Shown here one piece after another: positions 1 to 7,775 of a stretch of DNA of 22,333 bases (its first letter is position 1; the number at the start of each line of letters is the position of its first letter). The DNA comes from Bacteroidota bacterium (GTDB lineage: Bacteria; Bacteroidota; Bacteroidia; Bacteroidales; CAJPTX01), in NCBI GenBank assembly GCA_002748015.1, contig PDRH01000046.1:1-22333 (forward strand), read 5' to 3'. The translations under genes and the position numbers were made by a program. The notes below the pieces were generated by a model. That model did no database searches. It saw only the letters and a program-made list of their open reading frames with translations, and had not been told where the DNA came from.

Positions 1-46
1 TACCCAGGAGTAGGATTACTCCCGCTAAATAAAGTCTATTCTTCAT
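1..46 (-). CDS. Start of an exported protein (truncated at left window edge)
   Basis: Only the first 15 codons are present, reading MKNRLYLAGVILLLG on the minus strand. A basic start followed by a hydrophobic stretch is the beginning of a signal peptide, possibly a lipoprotein signal; the Cys or cleavage site would lie outside the window. The start is supported by a strong Shine-Dalgarno-like GGAGGG six bases upstream (53-58) and by a TAnnTTTG -7 box at 70-77. The in-frame-looking ATG at 60 gives only five codons before a stop. The gene lies 69 bases downstream of the PCMD lipoprotein gene on the same strand and may belong to the same surface-protein cluster. Function cannot be told from this fragment. 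Confidence 0.7.
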   Translation of the reverse strand, partial: MKNRLYLAGVILLLG

Positions 47-69
47 GGTTTTCCCTCCATACATGCCCG

Positions 70-77
70 CAAATGTA
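70..77 (-). promoter_or_regulatory. Predicted -7 promoter box for the truncated left-edge gene
   Basis: Read on the minus strand this is TACATTTG, a full match to the Bacteroidota -7 consensus TAnnTTTG. It sits 23 bases upstream of the ATG at 46, leaving a short leader that contains the GGAGGG ribosome site. I could not find a good TTTG -33 element at 19-21 bases, so the call rests on the -7 box and its position. Confidence 0.45.
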
Positions 78-115
78 GTAAAAATCCCTATCTGCTTTCC
101 GGTGTAGAACCAATT

Positions 116-3100
116 CTACTCTAGGGTAACCTCCAGATCGTCTACCTCCAGCACGCTGCCTATAGCCCCCTTGGATTGCGCCCCATCCTTGCTCGGCGAG
201 AGGATGATGCTGTAGTTTAGGGACTGCCCGCTGACTAGAGCATGCCTAGCCTCGAAGGGGATGTCGAAGTAGGTCCACTCATCAGCAGAGCCTGGCGACG
301 GGAGGATGGCCTCCGAAACTATCCGCTCGCTCCCCTCGCCCACTTCCTTGGCGGTTAGCACCGCACCGTAGTAGAAGATAGCGCGTATCCTTGGCTGGTC
401 GCTAGCGTTTAGGGCATTCCCATCCTCATCAATCATCTGTGCACCCGGCCTATACTTGAACCACCCCTTGAAGCGTGTTGGCCGTGCGTTGGCAACAGGC
501 CAGGCTATCCCGAAGTGTGGGGCCGAGTTCGGGTCGCTCAGCGCAACGCCAGCATCGAAAGACCCCAGGTAGAGCGCACCAGCAGCCAGCGGCCGTCCTG
601 CCACATTCAGCTCCACGGTCTCCATCCTTGCGCAGTACTGCCCCCCGTGCGGATTCCTGTCGCTACGCGTTACGGGGTATTCCTTTGGCCGGTGGAATAG
701 CTTTTTGGCGCGGTATAACCCTACGTTTGCGCTGCTCCAGTAGCCGCTTGGCAGGGGGAGGTAGTACCTCAAATCTCCGGAGAACTTGCTCTCCCAGCGT
801 TCGAAGTCGAACTTCAGCCCACGCGAAGTCCGGGCGATGGTGTAGGTTACCGTCATGCTCTTGTCTTCGCTGGTAACCTTTAGCTTTCTAGCCTTGCTGA
901 AATCGCTGGTAACTCCATTCTCTACCAGCTCGTAGCTAGCGCCCGTCGAAACCTCAAACATAGGCGTGAGATGCCCCGGGTCGGCATTCCCCGGTTCGAA
1001 CCGGATGTTCGTCCCCTGCATCGTGCAGGCATCGTCAGCCAGCTCCTCGAATCGGAAGGATACTAGCGCAGCCTCGTAGTTCAGGCGCTTGTCAACCACG
1101 ATGGTGTACACCCTGGTTATACTACCGTCCTCGCTGATTACCTGTACTTGTACCGGTTGGCTGAAGTCCCTAGCCACCCCATCGCTTAGCCCCCCTATCG
1201 TTGCTCCAGGCGAAAGCGAGAAGTGGGGGATGAGCTGCGTAGCATCCACTGCCCCCCCACCGAAGAAGGTGATACGGCTACCGTTTATCTCCGGCTTCTG
1301 TAGCCCCTCCAATCTGAGCCCCAGCAACTCGGCCCTATCGTTCTTGCGCTCCGTCACCGTAATTGTATACTGCGTCAGCGCGCTCCCATCCTCGCTCGCC
1401 AGCTCCAGCGTTTGGCCAGTGCTGAAATCCGTGGCGACTCCCGACTCTATACCCCCAACGCGCCTCCCCTTTCGCACCTCGAACACCGGTGTGAGCGCAC
1501 TCAGTGGAGTACCTCTAGGTACGCCGAAGTCGATCTGCCTACCCCTTATCGCTCCCTCAATATCTTCTCCGCCATTTACTCTCTCTAGCTTGATCTTTCG
1601 CAGTGAGGGGAGGGTTGGGGTTGAGCTTATTTCTGTGAGGAATTGTATGCGGTAAATGCTTGCCCCAAGTTGACCGTTGCGAATATGAGGAAACTCATTA
1701 AAGTTCACAACGCTGCTGCCAGAGGTGAGCTCATTTGCGCCAACCGCCTTTCTACCCTTGTATACATGCAATTTCGATGTTTCATAGACCGGGGTCAGCT
1801 GGCTAATATCTGTCCCGGCTGGTACTATGCAGTAGAGGCATCCTTCAGAACCCTCTTTTACCTGTAGCACTTTGCTTGGCACCCCCTTAAAACCGAAGGA
1901 CGTAAAGTAGGCCCACTTTACCATCAGCCGAATCGTATAGACCCGCTTATGTAGACCATCCTCAGAGCCTATCGTTAGCTTTCCCTCCCATCCCGTAACC
2001 CCTGGGGTGTTACTTTCTGCAAGCGTTATGTCGCTGCTAACCTCCCAGTTTGCGGTCGCCCCATCGCTTAGCTCTAGCTCCTTGAGCCGTACGGTTGCCC
2101 CCTGGCTGCTGTTCTCGCTGCAAAAGGTGTATGTGCTCCCGTTTATATCTGCGGCCTCCCCTATCCCCTCTAGCTCCATGTAGCTTATATCTGCCTCTGT
2201 CCCCTTGCGGTGCTCTACCTCCAGGGTGTAGATGCTGATGGCCTTCCCGTCCGCAGAGTATACCTTAATCTGCCGGGGGGTAGAGAAGTCCCCGGGCTGA
2301 TTATTCACAAGCCCTTCCAGCCTTGCTCCCTTGCTAACGGCTGCGACTGGGCGTAGCTTGCCGAGATCCCAGCCCTTGGGGACGGTGGCGAATATCCGCG
2401 AGCCGATGATGGTGGCCGCATCCTCATGCCCCTCAAAGCGGAGGCTCTCGAGCGTGGCGGCAGGGTTGAGGTCCTTGGCTGGGTGTTGTACACGGATGGT
2501 GTATATGCTCTGGCTGCTCCCGTCCTCCGAGCTAACCAGCACAACTAGCACATCCTCCGAGAAGTCGAAGGGCATACCGCTCTTTACGCTCGAGCTTGCA
2601 CCCTTTGAGATGGTAAATTCCGGGACTAGCGAGTATAGGGGGGCATCCTCCGCCACCACCGCTACTATTCGTGTGCCGCGGGCAGTCACCTCGGCGTCCA
2701 CATCCTTTAGCCTGAAATCCGAGAGGAGCGCCCCGCTCTCCAGGCCGGCATCATCCGCAACGAAGGGAGGAGGATCGCCCACTCCAAGCTCCACAACGTA
2801 GTCCCGGGTGTAAGCCCCATCCTGCGAACGCACTCGCAGGGTCCGTGGAGCAGAGAAATCCAGCAACTCGCCGTTCTCCACGCTATCAACCGTTGCCCCT
2901 AGCGATACGCGGTAGAACACCGCAAGGCTCGAAAGGTCTGTACCGTAGGGAAGTGCCTTGCGCAGCTCCGTTGTATTCAGATCCGCACGGGTGAACTCCG
3001 CCAGCAGCACCACCGTGTCAGACCCCTTTTGTAGGGCTATTTGTAGATACTCTAGCTCAGCCTCATAGTTCTCTGGCAGATCCTTTCTACACCCCCCAAG

Positions 3101-3172
3101 GAGTAGCATGGTGCCAGCGAGTGCTAGCCAGCCTATTCGTATCAATCTCACTGAAGCTCGGTCCTTAAACAT
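116..3172 (-). CDS. Lipoprotein with eight DUF5018-like repeats and a C-terminal PCMD domain
   Basis: This 1018-residue protein has a type II signal peptide with Cys28 (LLLGGC), so it is probably anchored in the outer membrane. Eight tandem beta-sandwich units of about 80-95 residues follow, near 36-131, 145-230, 240-321, 328-418, 421-512, 523-609, 614-696 and 700-782. Most units end in the pattern DFS..(x)..V.SEDGS...YTI.V, typical of DUF5018/cadherin-like repeats in Bacteroidota. Unit 5 lacks the DFS and SEDG motifs and unit 4 lacks DFS. Residues 786-1018 (FDFERW at the start, FKGWFKYRPG, YYGA, DEWTYFDIPF, VDDLEV at the end) look like a PCMD domain, a putative carbohydrate-metabolism jelly roll usually found in Bacteroidota lipoproteins. 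It is transcribed alone: a terminator lies upstream and a -7 box overlaps the start. The ligand is unknown. Domain calls come from motif recognition, not a search. Confidence 0.85.
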   Translation of the reverse strand: MFKDRASVRLIRIGWLALAGTMLLLGGCRKDLPENYEAELEYLQIALQKGSDTVVLLAEFTRADLNTTELRKALPYGTDLSSLAVFYRVSLGATVDSVENGELLDFSAPRTLRVRSQDGAYTRDYVVELGVGDPPPFVADDAGLESGALLSDFRLKDVDAEVTARGTRIVAVVAEDAPLYSLVPEFTISKGASSSVKSGMPFDFSEDVLVVLVSSEDGSSQSIYTIRVQHPAKDLNPAATLESLRFEGHEDAATIIGSRIFATVPKGWDLGKLRPVAAVSKGARLEGLVNNQPGDFSTPRQIKVYSADGKAISIYTLEVEHRKGTEADISYMELEGIGEAADINGSTYTFCSENSSQGATVRLKELELSDGATANWEVSSDITLAESNTPGVTGWEGKLTIGSEDGLHKRVYTIRLMVKWAYFTSFGFKGVPSKVLQVKEGSEGCLYCIVPAGTDISQLTPVYETSKLHVYKGRKAVGANELTSGSSVVNFNEFPHIRNGQLGASIYRIQFLTEISSTPTLPSLRKIKLERVNGGEDIEGAIRGRQIDFGVPRGTPLSALTPVFEVRKGRRVGGIESGVATDFSTGQTLELASEDGSALTQYTITVTERKNDRAELLGLRLEGLQKPEINGSRITFFGGGAVDATQLIPHFSLSPGATIGGLSDGVARDFSQPVQVQVISEDGSITRVYTIVVDKRLNYEAALVSFRFEELADDACTMQGTNIRFEPGNADPGHLTPMFEVSTGASYELVENGVTSDFSKARKLKVTSEDKSMTVTYTIARTSRGLKFDFERWESKFSGDLRYYLPLPSGYWSSANVGLYRAKKLFHRPKEYPVTRSDRNPHGGQYCARMETVELNVAGRPLAAGALYLGSFDAGVALSDPNSAPHFGIAWPVANARPTRFKGWFKYRPGAQMIDEDGNALNASDQPRIRAIFYYGAVLTAKEVGEGSERIVSEAILPSPGSADEWTYFDIPFEARHALVSGQSLNYSIILSPSKDGAQSKGAIGSVLEVDDLEVTLE

Positions 3173-3176
3173 ATTC

Positions 3177-3184
3177 CAAAGGTA
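3177..3184 (-). promoter_or_regulatory. Predicted -7 box directly before the PCMD lipoprotein start
   Basis: The minus strand reads TACCTTTG, a full match to TAnnTTTG. Its last base is only four bases before the ATG at 3172, so transcription from it would start at or very near the start codon. No clear TTTG occurs 19-21 bases upstream (TTCA is the closest), and no Shine-Dalgarno sequence precedes the ATG. Confidence 0.4.
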
Positions 3185-3263
3185 GTGAAAAATGGGGACA
3201 TCCTCTGAAGCCCTTGGTTGCTAGCCCTTCCGCAGCCAAGCATGCAGTCTCAGCTTGCTACGC

Positions 3264-3300
3264 AAGAAAAAGCCCCGTAGCGCATACGCCACGGGGCTTT
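3264..3300 (-). terminator. Rho-independent terminator of the rpsF-rpsR-rplI operon
   Basis: A 10-bp perfect stem (AAAGCCCCGT with ACGGGGCTTT) surrounds a 12-base loop that can add three more pairs (GCG with CGC). On the minus strand the hairpin is followed by TTTTTCTTG. It lies about 27 bases past the rplI stop codon, so the ribosomal operon ends here and the lipoprotein gene downstream is separate. Confidence 0.9.
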
Positions 3301-3326
3301 CCCATACTATTAGTTAGGTGCAATTT

Positions 3327-3773
3327 CTACTCAGAAACGACCTCAAATTCCACCTCTACATCTACCTCTTTGTGTAGCTTCACCTTGGCCTTGTACTTAC
3401 CCACCTCGCGGATCGAATCGCCGATGATGCTGATACGCTTACGGTCGATTTCGAAGCCCTTGGCAGCCAGCGCCTCGGCCAGCTGGATGGTGTTCACCGA
3501 GCCGAAAATCTTGCCCTGCGTGCTGGTCTTCGCGCCAACGGTTAGGACCACGCCCTGCATCTTGTCGGCCAGCGCCTGTGCCTCTGCCCGAACCTGCGCA
3601 ATCTTATGCTCACGCTGGCGAAGCGTCTCAGCCAGCTGCTTCTTAGCGCTTTGCGTCGCCGTGATGGCCTTGCCCTGCGGTATGAGGTAGTTGCGCGCGT
3701 AGCCCGCCTTTACCGTTACTATCTCGTCGGCCTCACCCAGGCCGGGGATAAACTCCTTCAGAATGATTTCCAT
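3327..3773 (-). CDS. rplI: Large ribosomal subunit protein bL9
   Basis: This 148-residue protein has the normal bL9 length. bL9 is a 50S subunit protein with two globular domains joined by a long helix, and it binds 23S rRNA near the L1 stalk. The N-terminal rRNA-binding domain is clear: MEIILKE at the start and VKAGYARNYLIPQGKA at 21-36, the family signature. The Ala/Lys/Glu-rich connecting helix follows (about 40-75), and the C-terminal domain holds GKIFGSV at 87-93. Position 16, usually Gly or Asn in the signature, is Asp here. The start is supported by GGGAGGAG upstream, in the 18-base gap after rpsR. It is the last gene of the rpsF-rpsR-rplI operon. Confidence 0.98.
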   Translation of the reverse strand: MEIILKEFIPGLGEADEIVTVKAGYARNYLIPQGKAITATQSAKKQLAETLRQREHKIAQVRAEAQALADKMQGVVLTVGAKTSTQGKIFGSVNTIQLAEALAAKGFEIDRKRISIIGDSIREVGKYKAKVKLHKEVDVEVEFEVVSE

Positions 3774-3791
3774 GTCCTCTGCTCCTCCCTT

Positions 3792-4061
3792 TTACTTTAG
3801 TAGGTCCGTAACGTAGGGAAGAAGCGCAAGGTGGCGCGCCCGCTTGATGGCGGTCGCCACGCGACGCTGGTACTTCAGCGACGTACCAGTAAGACGACGA
3901 GGCAGAATCTTCCCCTGCTCGTTCAGGAACTTCTTCAGGAATTCCGGGTCCTTGTAGTCTACATACTTGATGCCGTTCTTCTTGAAGCGGCAGTACTTCT
4001 TACGCTTTACCTCGACGGTGGGGGGTGCAAGGTAGCGAATCTCTCCTCTTTGCTGTGCCAT
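3792..4061 (-). CDS. rpsR: Small ribosomal subunit protein bS18
   Basis: This 89-residue protein is bS18, a 30S platform protein that forms a heterodimer with bS6 and binds the central domain of 16S rRNA. The diagnostic blocks are KKYCRFKKNGIKYVDYKD (21-38), LNEQGKILPRRLTGTS and KRARHLALLPYVTD near the C-terminus. MAQQRGEIRYL at the start matches the Bacteroidota form. The start lies six bases after the rpsF stop codon. A GGAGG ribosome site overlaps the end of rpsF, so the two partner proteins are likely translated in a coupled way. Confidence 0.98.
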   Translation of the reverse strand: MAQQRGEIRYLAPPTVEVKRKKYCRFKKNGIKYVDYKDPEFLKKFLNEQGKILPRRLTGTSLKYQRRVATAIKRARHLALLPYVTDLLK

Positions 4062-4067
4062 GTCCTT

Positions 4068-4442
4068 CTATGCCTCCTCTGATTTTTGTGCCCCATCGCT
4101 CATAGCCTCGCCGCTGAGCTTCTGGCGACGCTTCTCGGCGTACTCTATCGCGTGCTTGTCCATACGGAAAGTCAGGAAGCGTAGCACCTGCTCGTCGCGG
4201 CGGAACTGCGTCTCCAGCTTGTCGATGAATGCACCCTCTGCCCGGAACTCCAGCAGGGTGTAGTAGCCAGAAGCCTTCTTCTGGATGGGGTAGGCTAGCT
4301 TCTTGAGCCCCCAGTTCTCTTCATGGACTATCTCCCCACCATTGCTGGTGATGAGGTCCTTGAACTTCTTGACCATCTCCTTTACCTGCTCATCAGATAA
4401 AACGGGAGTTGAAATGAAGACGGTCTCGTACTGATTGACCAT
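4068..4442 (-). CDS. rpsF: Small ribosomal subunit protein bS6
   Basis: This 124-residue protein is bS6, the 30S partner of bS18. The N-terminus MVNQYETVFISTPVLSDEQ is the typical beta strand of the family, and YPIQKKASGYYTLLEFRA contains the usual bS6 core. The reading frame extends upstream to 4490, but that would add 16 unrelated residues and would start inside the predicted promoter. I therefore chose 4442, where the family N-terminus begins and AAGGAG lies 11 bases upstream. It is the first gene of the three-gene ribosomal operon, with a promoter at 4488-4517. Confidence 0.97.
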   Translation of the reverse strand: MVNQYETVFISTPVLSDEQVKEMVKKFKDLITSNGGEIVHEENWGLKKLAYPIQKKASGYYTLLEFRAEGAFIDKLETQFRRDEQVLRFLTFRMDKHAIEYAEKRRQKLSGEAMSDGAQKSEEA

Positions 4443-4487
4443 AACTCTCTTGTCTCCTTGTGTAAAACAGTTGTCCAAATACGGCGG

Positions 4488-4517
4488 CAAAGATAGTAAA
4501 AAACCTCGGATTACAAA
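4488..4517 (-). promoter_or_regulatory. rpsF: Predicted promoter of the rpsF-rpsR-rplI operon
   Basis: On the minus strand TTTG (4514-4517) is followed after 18 bases by TATCTTTG (4488-4495), an exact match to the -7 consensus TAnnTTTG. The usual spacing is 19-21, so this one is slightly short. The transcript would start near 4481-4484 and leave a leader of about 40 bases with an AAGGAG ribosome site. Confidence 0.7.
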
Positions 4518-4535
4518 TGTCTTACCCCGTTGCTT

Positions 4536-4572
4536 GTAAAATAGGCGGCTACGGAAAGCCTCCGTAGCCGCC
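4536..4572 (-). terminator. Terminator after the Ig-repeat lipoprotein gene
   Basis: A 12-bp perfect stem (GGCGGCTACGGA at 4544-4555 with its complement at 4561-4572) has a 5-base loop. On the minus strand it is followed by TATTTTAC, a short U-rich tract. It begins 24 bases after the stop codon of the gene that ends at 4596 and precedes the rpsF promoter. Confidence 0.85.
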
Positions 4573-4595
4573 CCTAGTGCTAGCTCAACCCCTTT

Positions 4596-7500
4596 CTACG
4601 GGCGTTCCTCTATGTTCACATCGCTTAGCACATCTTTTAACCATTCCTGGTAGGCAGCAGTTGCTCCTTGCGGAATCCTGATGGTTACCTTATGCCCCAC
4701 ATTGTGGAAGGCGTTGGCATCGAAACTGGCTGCAGCTCCCTTACCGCTGAGGTAGTCTCCTGGCATGTAGCACTCTATCGTCTGGAGACTGGTGTCGCCC
4801 ATGAAAGCCCTAAAGCCAACCGTGTATACCATGCGCATGGTTACCGTGGTAAGCCCTGTCATTAGCTCAAATACCCCATTGCCGATCTCTTCTACCCGGT
4901 TGCAGTCTACCGTTATTATATCTGTTACTTCAGTCTGATACCAATCGTAGGTCAGCTTCCTCCCTCCCTCTGGGAGAACCACATTGGCATCAGTTATCAT
5001 GTCGAAATCAACCTTAGGAACTATAGTTCCATCGCTGTTGGCCTTCAACTTAGGGTGGGGTGTCCCCACCGCCGGCCCGGGCAGTGTACTCCCCCCGGAT
5101 TGTGCCGTGACGGTCACGTTGATGGAATGCGTTGCCCCGGCAGCATCCGTGATGTTGACCGTAGAGCTCCCCTCACTCTTCCCTGTTATGGCTATCGTGG
5201 GGAAGTACTCATCGTTGGGGTAGCTTGTTGCTATATCAATATTGTCATCCCCCTTGGTGATGTCGCCGGTCGTTTTACCATTCCATCGCGTTATGCGAAC
5301 CTCTTTCGTCTCGTCTACCTGCACCTCAATGGGCGTAGAGGTAGTGGTAGTGGTAGGCATCGTTGCTATCTGCACTTGTTCAATCGTAACGTTGATTGTG
5401 CCCGTCTTGCCTGCGAAGTCGCTTACATGTACTGCGGAGCTCCCAACCACCAGCCCAGTGATGTTGATCGACGGTAGCATAGAGTTGCTCCAATCCATCT
5501 CGGCCTTGCAGTTCGCATCATCTAGCTTGAGGTTATTCGAGAATTTCCCCCGGTTCCAGGATTGGATGGCAACCTTCTGGGTCTCTCCGTAGTGCAGGGT
5601 TAGCACATTGGTTGCTAGAGCCAAATCTACCGGAGTGACGCTTATCGTCAGCGTGGCGGTCTTCCCCGCAGCATCCTCTATGCTCAGAATCGTTTCCCCG
5701 ACTTTCTTCCCCGTGATGGTAAGCGTCTGGCTAGGCTCGTCGAAGGAGTGCGCAATGTTCCACTTGCCAGCAGTGGCGGTTATGCCTCCATCTTTAAAGC
5801 CGTTCCATTGGCTTATGATTACCGTCTTGGTCTCATCCTGCTTGAGGCTAAGCGTAGCGGCAGAAAGTTCTATTTCCCTGGGCTCTTCTATCGTTACGCT
5901 TATCGTCTTGGTCTTGCCGGCTGCATCCTCTATCGTCACCGAAGATGACCCCGCCGAAACACCGGTAATCCTGATGCTCGGGGGAGTGCTGCCGAAGTAG
6001 AACGCTGCCGTAACCTTCCCATCGGCAGGTTGGGGATCACTCTTCCAGCCATTCCACTGCGTAATCTGCACCTCTGCAGTTTCCCCTACTACCACATTCA
6101 CAGTGCTTTTGCTCAGCATAATCTCCTTAGCCACAGGAACTACTTGGACGCTGACATTGCAGAAATCCCCCGTTTCAGTATCAGACACCTTGAGTAGTAC
6201 GGTCTTGTCCTTCGTATTGCCGGTGATGGCTATGCTGCTCCCTGTGTGGTTGATGCTTACGTAGCTTGCTTGCGCAGCATTGGGAACGCTCACGCTATAG
6301 TTGCCCGAGCCTCCACTAATTGTCACAGTCTGGGTTTTGCCTACCTCTACCGTAATGTTGGGCAGGTCCACGGTGACGGGGGCAATCGCATCTACCGTTA
6401 CCTCTATCGACTTCTTGTCCTTGGTCTCCACGTCCTGAACGCTCACAGACGTCGACCCCTTCTTCTTACCGGTTATTGAAATGGTGCCGCCGTTCTCCAC
6501 CACGCTGGCCACATTCTGGTCCAGCGACTTTACCTCGTACGTGCCCGAACCTGCGCTAATGGTTACTTTTTCGGTCTTACCAACCGTCATCTGTACGCTC
6601 GCCTTGCTGAGGGCTAGCGCCGGCGTAGTGGTCTTCACATGCACGGTCAGCTCGGCCTTCAGACCGGTCGTCTTGTCGCTTACAGCAATCGTCGCATCGC
6701 CTTCTTTCTTGGCCTCGATGACCACCTTCCCATCCTTGAGCGTAGCTATGGCCGCATCCGTGTTGCCCGATTTAACCTCGTAGGGACCCTCACCATCGGT
6801 GATGCTAACCTCTTCCCGATCTCCTATCGTGAGCCAAAGGGAGGTACGCTCCAGGCTAACAACGGCCTGGCCGTAAACGGTGACATCTAGCTTGGCACTC
6901 AGCCCGGTCTTCGTGTCGTCAACCGTGATTGTACTCTTCCCCTCCTTGTGGGCGTGTATGATCAGCTGCCCATCCTTGACCTCAGCCGTCGCAAACTCCT
7001 CCTGGCTGGAAGACGCTTCGTAGGGGCCAAGCCCACCGGAGATCTTTACTTTGCCATCCTTATTTTCCTGCAGCCCCAGGCTCTTCCGCTCCAACCGTAC
7101 TACCGGTTGCGCCTGTACCGTCACCTCTACCGTAAGCGTTGAGCCGCTCTTTACATCCTGCACCGTGATGACGGCCGACCCCTCCTGCTGCCCGCTAATC
7201 AGCACCTGGCTGTCAGCAATCGCAACTGTGGCGATGTTATTATCATTCGAGCTGGCATCGTACTCGCCATTCCCGCTCGTAATCGCTATCCCCTGCAGCT
7301 CCTTGGCCATAAGCACCAGCTTCTGGCTCTCGAGCTGCAGCTCGGCTGGCGGTGTTTTCCTCGCATTTACGCTTACCGCAATCACCACCGTCTGCTCATC
7401 GCTATCCTGCACCGTCACCTCGGTCTTGCCGGCGTGCTGAGCCTGTATCTTTACGTTGCTCCCTATAAGGCTTGCAGTTGCAACTTCTTTATCCCCAATG

Positions 7501-7676
7501 TTTATGGTATACCTCCCGTTGCCGCTCTTTATCTCCACCGTGGCGCTCTCGCCCTCGCTTAGCTCCAGGCGATCATGGCTGAGTAGCAGCTCGGTCAGCT
7601 CCTTATCGTTCTCCTTGTCGCAGGCCCAGAAGCCCACCAGCAGAAACGACATCATTACTAATAGTATCCTCTTCAT
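4596..7676 (-). CDS. Lipoprotein with ten Ig-like (Big-type) repeats and a BspA-like leucine-rich C-terminus
   Basis: This 1026-residue protein starts with a lipoprotein signal (MKRILLVMMSFLLVGFWAC, Cys19) followed by DKENDKE, an acidic stretch like the surface-export signals of Bacteroidota lipoproteins. Ten tandem Ig-like repeats of about 80-93 residues cover 28-860. Repeats 1-6 share a GxGxY turn (SGNGRY 51-56, SGNGEY 134-139, GGLGPY 214-219, DGEGPY 294-299, AGSGTY 375-380, GGSGNY 455-460). Repeats 7-10 instead carry a WN(G) motif (540-544, 623-627, 706-710, 797-801) and usually DxAGKT. After a linker (861-885), residues 886-1026 resemble BspA-type LRR_5 repeats (IGNGVFE...LTTVTM, AFMGDTSLQTIE, FDANAFHNVG...IRIPQGA). 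The likely role is surface display and binding; the ligand is unknown. It lies downstream of the giant protease but is separated from it by a hairpin. No clear promoter was found in the 99-base gap. Confidence 0.85.
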   Translation of the reverse strand: MKRILLVMMSFLLVGFWACDKENDKELTELLLSHDRLELSEGESATVEIKSGNGRYTINIGDKEVATASLIGSNVKIQAQHAGKTEVTVQDSDEQTVVIAVSVNARKTPPAELQLESQKLVLMAKELQGIAITSGNGEYDASSNDNNIATVAIADSQVLISGQQEGSAVITVQDVKSGSTLTVEVTVQAQPVVRLERKSLGLQENKDGKVKISGGLGPYEASSSQEEFATAEVKDGQLIIHAHKEGKSTITVDDTKTGLSAKLDVTVYGQAVVSLERTSLWLTIGDREEVSITDGEGPYEVKSGNTDAAIATLKDGKVVIEAKKEGDATIAVSDKTTGLKAELTVHVKTTTPALALSKASVQMTVGKTEKVTISAGSGTYEVKSLDQNVASVVENGGTISITGKKKGSTSVSVQDVETKDKKSIEVTVDAIAPVTVDLPNITVEVGKTQTVTISGGSGNYSVSVPNAAQASYVSINHTGSSIAITGNTKDKTVLLKVSDTETGDFCNVSVQVVPVAKEIMLSKSTVNVVVGETAEVQITQWNGWKSDPQPADGKVTAAFYFGSTPPSIRITGVSAGSSSVTIEDAAGKTKTISVTIEEPREIELSAATLSLKQDETKTVIISQWNGFKDGGITATAGKWNIAHSFDEPSQTLTITGKKVGETILSIEDAAGKTATLTISVTPVDLALATNVLTLHYGETQKVAIQSWNRGKFSNNLKLDDANCKAEMDWSNSMLPSINITGLVVGSSAVHVSDFAGKTGTINVTIEQVQIATMPTTTTTSTPIEVQVDETKEVRITRWNGKTTGDITKGDDNIDIATSYPNDEYFPTIAITGKSEGSSTVNITDAAGATHSINVTVTAQSGGSTLPGPAVGTPHPKLKANSDGTIVPKVDFDMITDANVVLPEGGRKLTYDWYQTEVTDIITVDCNRVEEIGNGVFELMTGLTTVTMRMVYTVGFRAFMGDTSLQTIECYMPGDYLSGKGAAASFDANAFHNVGHKVTIRIPQGATAAYQEWLKDVLSDVNIEERP

Positions 7677-7717
7677 ATCTAATGCTCTTTTTTACTCATA
7701 GCTCGATAAACATGTTT

Positions 7718-7761
7718 TGGGAAAATGGGGGCTAGAATTATGTACCCAATCCTAGCCCCCA
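7718..7761 (-). terminator. Terminator between the giant protease gene and the Ig-repeat lipoprotein gene
   Basis: A 10-bp perfect stem, TGGGGGCTAG (7726-7735) with CTAGCCCCCA (7752-7761), encloses a 16-base loop. On the minus strand it is followed by TTTTCCC. It starts 14 bases after the protease stop codon. Because the next gene begins only about 50 bases later without an obvious -7 box, partial read-through is possible. Confidence 0.75.
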
Positions 7762-7775
7762 ATCCATGCAGATCG

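Noticed and set aside
104..119. Hairpin GTAGAA/TTCTAC overlapping the stop codon of the PCMD lipoprotein gene as a terminator
   Set aside because: The stem has only six pairs with four A-T/T-A, and no T-run follows on the minus strand.
4443..4487. S6:S18-binding autoregulatory RNA motif in the rpsF leader
   Set aside because: A CCGCCG occurs near the expected transcript start, but the leader is only about 40 bases and I could not form the paired element flanking a CCG that defines this motif.
4443..4490. Upstream extension of rpsF by 16 codons
   Set aside because: The extra residues are unlike bS6 N-termini, and the longer start would fall inside the predicted promoter.
7726..7761. Recurrent GGGGGCTAG string (also near 18543 and 22311) as a repeat family
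   Set aside because: The shared string is only about nine bases and the flanks differ; one copy is fully explained as part of a terminator.
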